Shown here in pieces: positions 23,463 to 32,144 of a stretch of DNA of 32,611 nucleotides. How positions within the stretch are numbered: the first letter of the stretch is position 1; every line of letters begins with the position of its first letter. This DNA is from Nitrososphaeraceae archaeon (GTDB lineage: Archaea > Thermoproteota > Nitrososphaeria > Nitrososphaerales > Nitrososphaeraceae): the NCBI GenBank assembly GCA_025449515.1, contig JANWJI010000052.1, forward strand, positions 1-32,611. Direction: 5' to 3'. A program made the translations under genes and the position numbers. The notes below the pieces were generated by a model. The model made no database searches. It saw only the letters and a list, made by a program, of their open reading frames with translations, and had not been told where the DNA came from.

Positions 23463-23481
23463 CTCCAATTCATAAAGTCAT
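23463..23481 (-). other. predicted noncanonical tRNA intron in D-arm of tRNA-Leu
   Basis: Removal restores a GUA/UAC D-stem; CCAA(exon)/UUGG(intron) 4-bp central helix flanked by AUA and AGA 3-nt bulges (BHB-like). Confidence 0.75.
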
Positions 23482-23800
23482 ATTTGGCCGGGCTCTACAA
23501 CCCCCGCATCGTATCCGAATTATTTAGAACTACGTAATTAAAACCTTGAGTTTTTCACCGTTGTGCAGGATATTGTGGAAACTAATAATAAGAAAGCATG
23601 ATTTAATATGTTTTCCGAATATCTGAGGCCGATAGTAACAACGTCAATTAGCTTATCTAGCTATTGAAAGGGTTGGGTTGCTCAGGTGCTCAAAACTAAC
23701 TCTAAAATATGATACAGGAGATGGATCGCAATCTCACATACCTGAACCTTTAGAGGATAACAACATTAATGAAACCCTGCTGTCATGTAGAATTCTTGTT

Positions 23801-23874
23801 GCCTTGGTAGCTCAGCCTGGTAGAGCGTTGCCTTGGTAAGGCAAAGGTCCCGGGTCCAAATCCCGGCCAAGGCT
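23801..23874 (+). tRNA. tRNA-Thr(GGU)
   Basis: GCCTTGGTAGCTCAGCCTGGTAGAGCGTTGCCTTGGTAAGGCAAAGGTCCCGGGTCCAAATCCCGGCCAAGGCT; cloverleaf folds, loop UUGGUAA. Confidence 0.93.
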
Positions 23875-24204
23875 CTCTTATATTTGGCTTAGGGAGTAAT
23901 TCTTGCTTTATTCGAATTTTCAACGATCTGAAGATTAGTACCAAGATGGAGTGTCTCCAACCCTCACTTTTATTAGCAGAAGAAATAAAACCATTTTTTA
24001 TAGATAGAGGTAATTCTAATTCTTGAAATGTCTGCACCTTCCTTTTGATATCGCTGCTTAATCTATATTCGTATACTTTTGGTACATATTCATCTTGCAT
24101 TCATTCAATTTCTATCTTGGATAATAATGTTGGATTGAAGCTACTGTTTCAGGGCATACCGTATTATAGTTTTAGTTATTTTTAGCTATTACTGAATTCC
24201 TTTT

Positions 24205-24239
24205 TCAAGGTAACGCTCGACCAGGCTGAGCTACCAAGG
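24205..24239 (-). pseudogene. partial, inverted tRNA-Thr-like 5' fragment
   Basis: Reverse complement CCTTGGTAGCTCAGCCTGGTCGAGCGTTACCTTGA matches 23802-23836 at 32/35 positions. Confidence 0.85.
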
Positions 24240-24309
24240 TAAACTAACAAGGTGACCAAATAATACAGCTAGATTCTTTATCTAACTTACGAAAGTCCTT
24301 CAGCCCGCT

Positions 24310-24774
24310 ATGAGAAATATGAATGAATTTAACATATCTGTTGGAAATAACCATGTATACGAGATATTATATTTTGGCGTAAATCTCATAATCATGTTTG
24401 ATTATAGACTTGTCTTTGAAATAGTAAAGAATTCGGATAAAGAAATATAAGTTTTAATTGTTGGTAGAAAAGAGGTTCCGGCATGGAAAGAAAATGATGA
24501 CAGTAATAACAATAGAAATTCTTAAATTAACTTATACTAGAGTAAGAGTGGACTAATAATTAATGGTATCTTTAAGCCTATCGTAAGCGATACATATGCA
24601 TTTGTACTAAGCAATCGACGGTCTTCTATTGGCCATGAAGCGAATACAGTTAAGGTTAATTTGATTAATAACTGGCAATGGGAGATAACGGAGGTCCAAC
24701 TGGAGGATCGCCCAAAAGAAGAAGAGTGTGCTACTGTTTTCTTTATGCCAAACATAATTCTCTTGTCTGCTTAA
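24310..24774 (+). pseudogene. stop-interrupted decayed gene (single frame, three internal stops)
   Basis: MRNMNEFNISVGNNHVYEILYFGVNLIIMFDYRLVFEIVKNSDKEI*VLIVGRKEVPAWKENDDSNNNRNS*INLY*SKSGLIINGIFKPIVSDTYAFVLSNRRSSIGHEANTVKVNLINNWQWEITEVQLEDRPKEEECATVFFMPNIILLSA*; the antisense ORF 24537-24755 is its shadow. Confidence 0.55.
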
Positions 24775-25504
24775 GCAAATAAAACAGATTTATTAATTTC
24801 GTCATTATCTTTTCTAAATCTTTATGATAGCTATAACATATAGAAATACCATATCTAGATTCTATAGCTCTTTACATGTCAATGCTTGTTCTACTGTGAA
24901 TACACTATTTCCTTTACAGATATCATTGAATGTCTTAGCATGATGGACTTCTAGTCTTATCTTTCATACTAGAACGACAAATCTGAAATCTAAAGTTATC
25001 ATGAATTAAGCGCCTAAGATAAAACAAGGAAGAATAACAAGGCCAGAGGTTGTTCAGGATCACACTCTCTTCTTAACCGAAAATCAATTGTAATAATTAT
25101 GTAGATTAATGATTCGACGAAATAGTTAAAGTAGACCTTTGCTTTAGATAGACACGGGACGTGTTCTAATTTTTGTTTTCATTTCCATGTACCAGTTCAA
25201 ATTAATACAAAATCATCGACCGAAAGTTGACAGCTCCTATCTACGTTATGCCCCAAAAACTGCCGTCCTTAGAAATTCATCACGGTACTTTAAGACATAA
25301 GGTTCTTAGCTCAGTATCTTTGTAAATATCATGTAAGGCCAGAATAAGCGAATGGAAATATATTCTATAGTTTCTAAAATTGGTATTCAGATAAGACATT
25401 TTCTTTGTACTTTATAATTTAGAGGGTGCGAGGCTAACTTTCGGGTACAGAACTTGGCACATTATGAACTAGGACTCGTTCCAATTCTTTGCGCCAGGCT
25501 CCAT

Positions 25505-25966
25505 TTACGTGTGGTCTTTATTGGCATCTTTCAGAGACTCTATTATTCTTGCATTAACCTCATCGATGTCTAAATTGTCCTTAAGGTAGCCTACGAAATC
25601 GTTAGGACTTATTATACCTACAGGTTTGCTTGTATCATTACCTTGTATTACAAGCAAGTGTCTGACATTATTTTGCAACATTATATCGGCAGCTACATCT
25701 ATTTCTGAGTCCGCATCGATAGTTACTAAGGCAGAAGACATTATGTGTTGAACAATTGTATGTTTACTGCTGGCGTCATGGACGCATACTCTCCAAACCA
25801 AATCTCGTTCAGTTACAATTCCGATTGCTATGCCGGTCTCATCGGTTACTACTAACGAACTAATTTTTTTATCACTCATCCTCTTTGCAGCGTCCTGTGC
25901 GGTAGCAGATGACTTAATGGTTTCTAGTTTTCGGGTCATCAGTTCTGCGATCAAAGTTGTCGCCAT
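25505..25966 (-). CDS. CBS-domain pair protein
   Basis: 153 aa; two CBS repeats: 'LMTRKLETIKSSATAQDAAKRMSDKKISSLVVTDETGIAIGIVTERDLV' and 'IMSSALVTIDADSEIDVAADIMLQNNVRHLLVIQGNDTSKPVGIISPNDFV'. Confidence 0.95.
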   Translation of the reverse strand: MATTLIAELMTRKLETIKSSATAQDAAKRMSDKKISSLVVTDETGIAIGIVTERDLVWRVCVHDASSKHTIVQHIMSSALVTIDADSEIDVAADIMLQNNVRHLLVIQGNDTSKPVGIISPNDFVGYLKDNLDIDEVNARIIESLKDANKDHT

Positions 25967-26719
25967 ACTTCAGAATCAGGAAAGCTGTTGTCTATATAAA
26001 GATTAGCAATGGGTCCACCCATCGATTTGCTAAGTTGTATGGGCTTATCGAATTAAATGAATTATTTTTAATTAATTAGTTATAACATTTCTCTTTATGG
26101 TACTAAATGGTGTAGCTCATGCAAGTATTGTTGAGTTTGCTAAATCACACGAATTAGATTCCATGTTTCAAAGACATCTAGAATTTCATTCAAAAGTTCG
26201 ACTAAATGTGATGATTCCTTTCTAGATTCCATTCGTTAGTAAACCACCTTTTTCTAAACCACCGACTTAAATATCGGAAATTGGACTAATCAGAGGTAAT
26301 TTCATGATTTTAGCCTAATTACTGATGTAATAACTTTGGAGGCGATGAACTGGGAAAGAGCGATCGAGTAATGACATGATAGAGTTAATCTGAATTCGGT
26401 TGTTTTCAAGGTCTACGTAAGAGGTGGAATAAGCAACTAGCTCCGATAACATATGATTCGTAATACTTTCGTGATTGCTTATACGTATTGGATGCACATT
26501 TCACGTTTAGCAATATATCTTGAATAAGGCAGGGTAATTCGACCTATGGCGGTCCTAGGATTTGTAAAAAAGGTATTTCAAATATTGGTAAATTCAAGTT
26601 ATCAAAGGATCTTAGGGACGCGAAATTAAAGATTTTTGCAATATTTGCAATTCACCTAGGCTTAGACTAAATTAAAGGAACAATATGGGTCCACCTTATA
26701 GCTATTCTTATATTTAAGC

Positions 26720-26971
26720 ATGAGAGATCATTACAAATTGGTAATACAGGCTTATTGTGTAAAATGTAAATCCAAACGAGACATGAAAGATGACAAGCAA
26801 ATAACGATGAAGAATGGACGACAAGCCATTAGTGGTATCTGTACAACGTGTGGGACTAAAATGTTCAAAATAGGTGGCGGGAGTGCCAAAGTGGCCGCAA
26901 AGGTAAAGACTGCAAGCAAGAAACCAGTAAGAAAGGCTACCAAGACAAAGGCGAAGAGCAAAAGGAAATAG
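26720..26971 (+). CDS. DUF5679-like zinc-ribbon protein with Lys/Ala-rich C-terminal tail
   Basis: 83 aa; 'AYCVKCKSKRDMKDDKQITMKNGRQAISGICTTCGTKMFKIGGG' then 'SAKVAAKVKTASKKPVRKATKTKAKSKRK'. Confidence 0.9.
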   Translation: MRDHYKLVIQAYCVKCKSKRDMKDDKQITMKNGRQAISGICTTCGTKMFKIGGGSAKVAAKVKTASKKPVRKATKTKAKSKRK

Positions 26972-27318
26972 CCGCTTTGCATTTTGCCTTTGCTAATTCG
27001 AACACCATTCGTTCATTCTAACCTATTTTTGCATCCTTATCGGTACATGATAAATGCCTTTAAGGATTGCGAAAAGCTTTCCTTATGATAGAGTCGTTTT
27101 TCTCGAGTTTAAATGAGATGTTATTCATGAGCTCGTAGATTATTTGGAGAATATCCTTTAGGAAATTAGTTCGATCTTCCAGGCGTGCAGTCAAGCAAAT
27201 CTCATACTCGACTACTAATTATTATCTAAGATGATTGTCATCTATGTCAGATCAAGCTCGCCAGGGTCTATATCTGCTAACAATGGTACTGATTAACTTC
27301 AAGGAGGATAGAATATAA

Positions 27319-27786
27319 GTGGATTGTTTTAATGGGATTTACAAAACTTACAGAATAATTATGTATTACGAATCCGATCAAGGCCCCTTACCACTAGACC
27401 TTGCAGTTTCTAATATGTTGGAAACTGATTATTCTGGCGCTACAAATCAAATACTAAATATCGAAGTAGAACAGCATGTCCTTTTAGATGATGGGACGTT
27501 CGTTAACACCGGATCGGAAATGTGTAGAATTGAAAATGAGAAGCGACGCACTGAAATACATACCTTCCAAAGAGAACACTCAACCAATAGTCATGATAGC
27601 TCGGAGGACATCGGTCATACTACACTAACAGCGTCACACGAGTTTGATCCAGGTCTTCATTCAGTATCGGAAAAACCGTTTGAACCTACTACAAAGTTAG
27701 TAGATTCAAACTTTTTTTTAGAAGAATCTTGCCAAAGTAGAAAGGTCAATATAAAACAGACATCTATTTTGGAATTCATTGGATAA
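27319..27786 (+). CDS. hypothetical 155-aa protein with C-terminal PIP-box-like motif
   Basis: GTG start preceded by AAGGAGG at 27301-27307; ends '...RKVNIKQTSILEFIG'. Confidence 0.7.
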   Translation: MDCFNGIYKTYRIIMYYESDQGPLPLDLAVSNMLETDYSGATNQILNIEVEQHVLLDDGTFVNTGSEMCRIENEKRRTEIHTFQREHSTNSHDSSEDIGHTTLTASHEFDPGLHSVSEKPFEPTTKLVDSNFFLEESCQSRKVNIKQTSILEFIG

Positions 27787-28375
27787 TGTAACGTTAGTTG
27801 GTTGACCTCATATTTACAGGAGGAAAAGAACAATTCATCAATCTCATCTCTTGTTCTGATTGATCCCATACCAAATAATCTCTGCAGCTTAGAATGTAAT
27901 CTCTATAATTTGATCATATGCACATAATCACAAACGGCAATTTTGACTTGATAATCTGTAGCTGAAAATTATGCTAGAATCACTTGTATTTAGGACCCAA
28001 ATCTTATACAAACAATTGGTGAAATTACTGCAACGTTGTAGCTAGTGTATAGCATTTTAGGTAAGATCATAATAACGATGTAGTGTGTCTGGGCAACTCT
28101 AATGGGTTCTGATCCTCTTTATTGTAATGTAACTGCTTGACTCTCGAGGTATCTTTTTTACAATGTAGGATTGATAGTATGAAAGCTTAGGTAAGAGCTG
28201 AGAGCAGCATCACATAGGAATGAGTGCGATTGCAAACAAATAATGGTCATTAAATCGTTTTGCTTTCATGTAATTTTGACCGATTTTCACCATATACTTG
28301 TAAAGGGAATGATGCTTTCTACTGGGTCAAATCGTTATTCCGGACCTCAGCAACAAAAATATAGAGAACAATCTC

Positions 28376-28522
28376 ATGAACCATGTGCCTAGTCATGGAG
28401 ATTGTGATGCAAGCACGATGCGATGGTATTGCAATTATTGGATGACTAAAGAAGAATGGTTGGACATTCATGATTACTCTCCCACAGACGTCGTACTTAC
28501 GCATCAAGATTCAGAACAGTAG
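28376..28522 (+). CDS. hypothetical 48-aa protein
   Basis: MNHVPSHGDCDASTMRWYCNYWMTKEEWLDIHDYSPTDVVLTHQDSEQ*; protein-like composition, more plausible than the antisense track ORF 28319-28507. Confidence 0.35.
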   Translation: MNHVPSHGDCDASTMRWYCNYWMTKEEWLDIHDYSPTDVVLTHQDSEQ

Positions 28523-28760
28523 TAATCCCTGTCCAGCCAATTCTTAGTCGCAGCGTGAGGCTCAGACTCGATTTAGAATTTCATTCCAAGGGAGGTAGTA
28601 ATCTGGTATAAGAGTAGTAGAATGTTAGTCAGTAAAGTACATTTGCCAGTCTATAAGATGTCTAGAGATGGAAATGTTGTTGAATGACTGAGTTTTGTAG
28701 TGAGAGCTGAGATGCACTTACCTCGTTTTACCGTAGTACCGAAGTCCTGGTCCAATGATT

Positions 28761-30302
28761 TCATGATGGTTCTGTGTGTATTATAACCCTAGAGGCCCCT
28801 GTTTCCCTAATTATCAAATTCTGAACAGACGTAGCGATTTTGTGTGCATCTTCTATCGTAGTGACACCACCATCGTGTAATGCTTCAATCCTTATTGTCA
28901 AAGTTATATGGATATCATGATTCATATCTATCACGCCAATATCTTCGCAATCAATAACTCCTGAGACTGAAATGGCTGATCTTCGAATATTCTCTAAATA
29001 GGCAGTATTTGCTTGTTTTTCTATTCCCATTGTTATGTCTTTCACGACTTCGGTTTCGATATGTGTTGTAATATTCAGTATTTCAGGAATTTCATATTTA
29101 ATCCGCCTCTCAAATTCGTCTACCGTTCTATGCGCAGCTTTAAGCACTAGGGTGTTATTCATTTGTACGTCTAGATACAGATGAAGTAATGTTGCCTTTT
29201 TGCTAATGGCACTTGTATTCCCATTCTGGAGCTTATTATGCATAACCCTGTATCGTCTACCGATATCTGGATTTTGGATCCTTGAAAAGTAAATAGAATG
29301 AATATTAGTAATCCCTTCAGTTTCAGCCGCAATCAGTCTTATCCTATCACTTATTGTCTCATTGCCAGATTCTATTGCATCCACATGTACTAGAACATCC
29401 GAATTCGGGAGCGCCTCCCTGATCTTGTTTTCTACTTTCGTTGCTACCTTATGCGCCCTCGCATGCGTACATGTTCTTGGGACTTCTATGTGCATATCGA
29501 CAAAGTCCTTTGTACCGATTCTTCTGACGCGTATATCGTGAGCACTATTTACTCCCTCCAACCCAGAAACAGTCTCTACTACACGTTGATAGACTCCTTT
29601 GGGAGCTTTATCAAGCAATATGTCGAGTGTTCTTCTTCCTAGTCCCAACGAAGTATAAATTATCATTGCTGCTATAGTCAGCGCTACATAGGCATCGATA
29701 TTTTCAATCGGAAAAATCGATGCTAGAATCAAACCGATGATAACAATCCCTGACGAAAACATATCTGCCTTGAAATGGATAGCGTCAGCTTCTAACGCTT
29801 GGCTACCAAATCTTCTTGCAGTCTTGCTCAATGTACTATACCTTAAATAATCTACACACAAGGATATGATCATAATCCCGAACGAAAAAATTGTTATCTC
29901 TGGTTGAACTGTCTTGAAGAATATTCGTTCCAATGCCTCGTAACAAACCCAGGTAGCAGTAGCAAACAGGAGACCAATCTGAACAACACTTGAAATGCTT
30001 TCAAATTTTGCATAACCATAGGTGTACTTCATATCAGGAGGCCGCGCAACCATATGGATAGCGTACAACGTCATGATAGCTGCGATTACGTCGAGACCGG
30101 AGTGCATCGCCTCTGTTAATATACTAAGACTGTTTGTAGAAACTCCGACTAAAAGTTTTAGAACAGTCAGCCCTACAGAAAACAAAATCGAGGTCAACGC
30201 TACCTTAAATTTGGTATTAAATATATCACCGTCGTTAACTGAAACATCTACTGTCTCACCGTTGTCTTCCTGACGGTCGTGATAGTTGTCTCCATTAACC
30301 AC
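28761..30302 (-). CDS. cation diffusion facilitator (CDF) transporter with extended, repeated C-terminal domain
   Basis: 513 aa; 'KLLVGVSTNSLSILTEAMHSGLDVIAAIMTL', 'ALEADAIHFKADMFSSGIVIIGLI' (HxxxD metal sites), then ~300 aa soluble region with repeated ZT-dimer-like segments. Confidence 0.94.
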   Translation of the reverse strand: MVNGDNYHDRQEDNGETVDVSVNDGDIFNTKFKVALTSILFSVGLTVLKLLVGVSTNSLSILTEAMHSGLDVIAAIMTLYAIHMVARPPDMKYTYGYAKFESISSVVQIGLLFATATWVCYEALERIFFKTVQPEITIFSFGIMIISLCVDYLRYSTLSKTARRFGSQALEADAIHFKADMFSSGIVIIGLILASIFPIENIDAYVALTIAAMIIYTSLGLGRRTLDILLDKAPKGVYQRVVETVSGLEGVNSAHDIRVRRIGTKDFVDMHIEVPRTCTHARAHKVATKVENKIREALPNSDVLVHVDAIESGNETISDRIRLIAAETEGITNIHSIYFSRIQNPDIGRRYRVMHNKLQNGNTSAISKKATLLHLYLDVQMNNTLVLKAAHRTVDEFERRIKYEIPEILNITTHIETEVVKDITMGIEKQANTAYLENIRRSAISVSGVIDCEDIGVIDMNHDIHITLTIRIEALHDGGVTTIEDAHKIATSVQNLIIRETGASRVIIHTEPS

Positions 30303-30443
30303 GATTAGAGTAAGAATTGGTTTATTGACTTATATAGATTATTAGTATGACGAATACTTGTAAATATACGAACTAGGTAAAAGCACGATATGATGAAATA
30401 TGGCTGTAATCAGCTTTCTAGATATCGATTCTAATTATTTAAT

Positions 30444-31352
30444 TTACTTCATATTTCTCAATTCTTTCTCAGTCCAGTTAATTAAAGATTGCAAGTCATT
30501 TGTTGTAAAATCTACGCCTATACGTTCAGATAGTGATTCCAATTCGGGGATAGTCATTGTCACTATCCGCAATTTTCCTTTTAGTCTATCCTTAATGGAA
30601 ACCGCAGCTGTAGCTAAGAACCTTAATGAGCTTTCTTTAGAAGAGCAAATAATTATAACCATGAAGCCTATCTTGTTGCTCCAAGTTCTAAGAATAAATC
30701 GCTGAATATCAATGTCAAAGAACGGATCCAGTTCGTCTTCTACGTTACCGACGAAGATTGAATGGCCACCAAGCATCTGGTACGCTAAAGCTGCAAATTT
30801 TGCATAATATGTAGCTTCTTCAGAACCAGCTACAGACATTGCGAAAACTTCTTGCTTTATACACTCTCTAGTTAAATTGAATTTCAAAAGCTCTGAAATT
30901 TCCATAATGACGTTGATAAGGTAGATTTTTTCGGTCTTGCCAAGTTTGCTTCTATCGTAAAGTTCCTTTATCGTATTTAGAGTTGGCAGAATTACGTCTA
31001 ACAAAATCCTTACTCTATCTGCTTGTGAATTAATTATATTCATCATGATCCTTCGAGCAGAATCTTCATTGCCGACCAATATTGCTTCCATAAATCTCTG
31101 CTGAATTTCGAAATATTCCATAGGATATGCAAAATCGGCTGCTCCTTGCTCGAGTGACCACACATTTACTGAGCCTAATTTCTTTTTTTTTATTAATCCG
31201 ATGGTATAGAGAAGATCCAAATATTTTGTGATTGTCATCCTATTAATCCCAGTCTTGCGTGCTAACTCTATTCCAGACATTCCAGTGTTATCGCTTTGGA
31301 GCACGTTAATGATTCGCCGCTTAACTTCCTCTAGTGTATACCTCCTAAACAT
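30444..31352 (-). CDS. winged-helix regulator fused to a B12-binding-like region
   Basis: 302 aa; N-terminal 'EVKRRIINVLQSDNTGMSGIELARKTGINRMTITKYLDLLYTIGLIKKKKLGSVNVWSL' wHTH; middle helical region resembles corrinoid-protein cap; C-terminal Rossmann-like segment. Confidence 0.75.
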   Translation of the reverse strand: MFRRYTLEEVKRRIINVLQSDNTGMSGIELARKTGINRMTITKYLDLLYTIGLIKKKKLGSVNVWSLEQGAADFAYPMEYFEIQQRFMEAILVGNEDSARRIMMNIINSQADRVRILLDVILPTLNTIKELYDRSKLGKTEKIYLINVIMEISELLKFNLTRECIKQEVFAMSVAGSEEATYYAKFAALAYQMLGGHSIFVGNVEDELDPFFDIDIQRFILRTWSNKIGFMVIIICSSKESSLRFLATAAVSIKDRLKGKLRIVTMTIPELESLSERIGVDFTTNDLQSLINWTEKELRNMK

Positions 31353-31385
31353 AAGCTGCTCAAGTTTAATACATGTTAAAACCTT

Positions 31386-32096
31386 TTAGTGATTATTGTT
31401 CCTATATTGTCGCACTTGAGAAATTAGTTTGGTAATTGCATCGAAAGCCCCTCCTACATCATTCATCTTTACTATCATTATAGTATCAGTATGACAGCTT
31501 ACCGTATCTTCTATGTTAATGTGTCTCCTCGAAATCTGATTGTAGAATGCAATAGCGCAACCTGGTGTTTTAATAATTTGTTCCGGACTGTGAACTATAA
31601 TCGCTGCCAAATCTTCATCAATTTCCAATATATCATAATCTGCGAATAGCTCTCTTACGGAATTTAATAGCTTATCGTCAAAAACCAAAGTTATTGATGA
31701 GATACTTTCAGAAACACTTATGAAGCTATTGACATTCTTTGTGAGTGCCTTCGCAACCCTCTCTACTGTTCGCTTACTTTTGACAGTAGAGATCTTGGCA
31801 ACATCGGTTTTGACACTAATCGTGCTCTCAAGTAGGATTGAAGAAATTACGTGATCATGAACGTGATAAAATTTTCTCGCCCGTTTTATAGCGGTGACAA
31901 CGCTTTCCATGTTTATCTCCCTTCCTAACAATTTTTCGATTTCAGGTTTGATCACTCTTGACAGACCGCTAAAATTGCAATAGTTATTTTGGAGGCAGTC
32001 TTGATAAGACAGATCGGTGGCAATGATGTCATTTACAATGCTAGTTATCGATTTTTGTCCGACCAAGGTTGGTCTAATATTACGCATTTTGGTCAT
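31386..32096 (-). CDS. ACT-domain-like protein (aspartokinase-regulatory-like)
   Basis: 236 aa; 'ISSITLVFDDKLLNSVRELF', 'IIVHSPEQIIKTPGCAIAFYNQISRRHINIEDTVSCHTDTIMIVKMNDVGGAFDAI' resembles paired ACT folds; divergent from argG. Confidence 0.65.
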   Translation of the reverse strand: MTKMRNIRPTLVGQKSITSIVNDIIATDLSYQDCLQNNYCNFSGLSRVIKPEIEKLLGREINMESVVTAIKRARKFYHVHDHVISSILLESTISVKTDVAKISTVKSKRTVERVAKALTKNVNSFISVSESISSITLVFDDKLLNSVRELFADYDILEIDEDLAAIIVHSPEQIIKTPGCAIAFYNQISRRHINIEDTVSCHTDTIMIVKMNDVGGAFDAITKLISQVRQYRNNNH

Positions 32097-32144
32097 CCTT
32101 GATCATAAAATATAAATGTAGCGTTATTACTGGGAACGCCTTGT

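Larger units (their letters stand above)
23387..23507 (-). tRNA. tRNA-Leu(UAA) with two predicted introns (19 nt D-arm, 17 nt at 37/38)
   Basis: Minus reading GCGGGGGTTGTAGAGCCCGGCCAAAT[ATGACTTTATGAATTGGAG]ACGCGGGACTTAAG[ATCTTAAGAAATGGGTT]ATCCCGTCCTTTAGCGGTTCGTGGGTTCGAATCCCACCCCCCGCA; 121 nt, 85 nt after removing both introns; acceptor, D, anticodon and T stems pair. Confidence 0.9.

Noticed and set aside
24537-24755. 72-aa minus ORF
   Set aside because: The opposite strand reads as a more protein-like, stop-interrupted gene
28319-28507. 62-aa minus ORF
   Set aside because: The plus-strand 48-aa frame is more protein-like; antisense composition looks random
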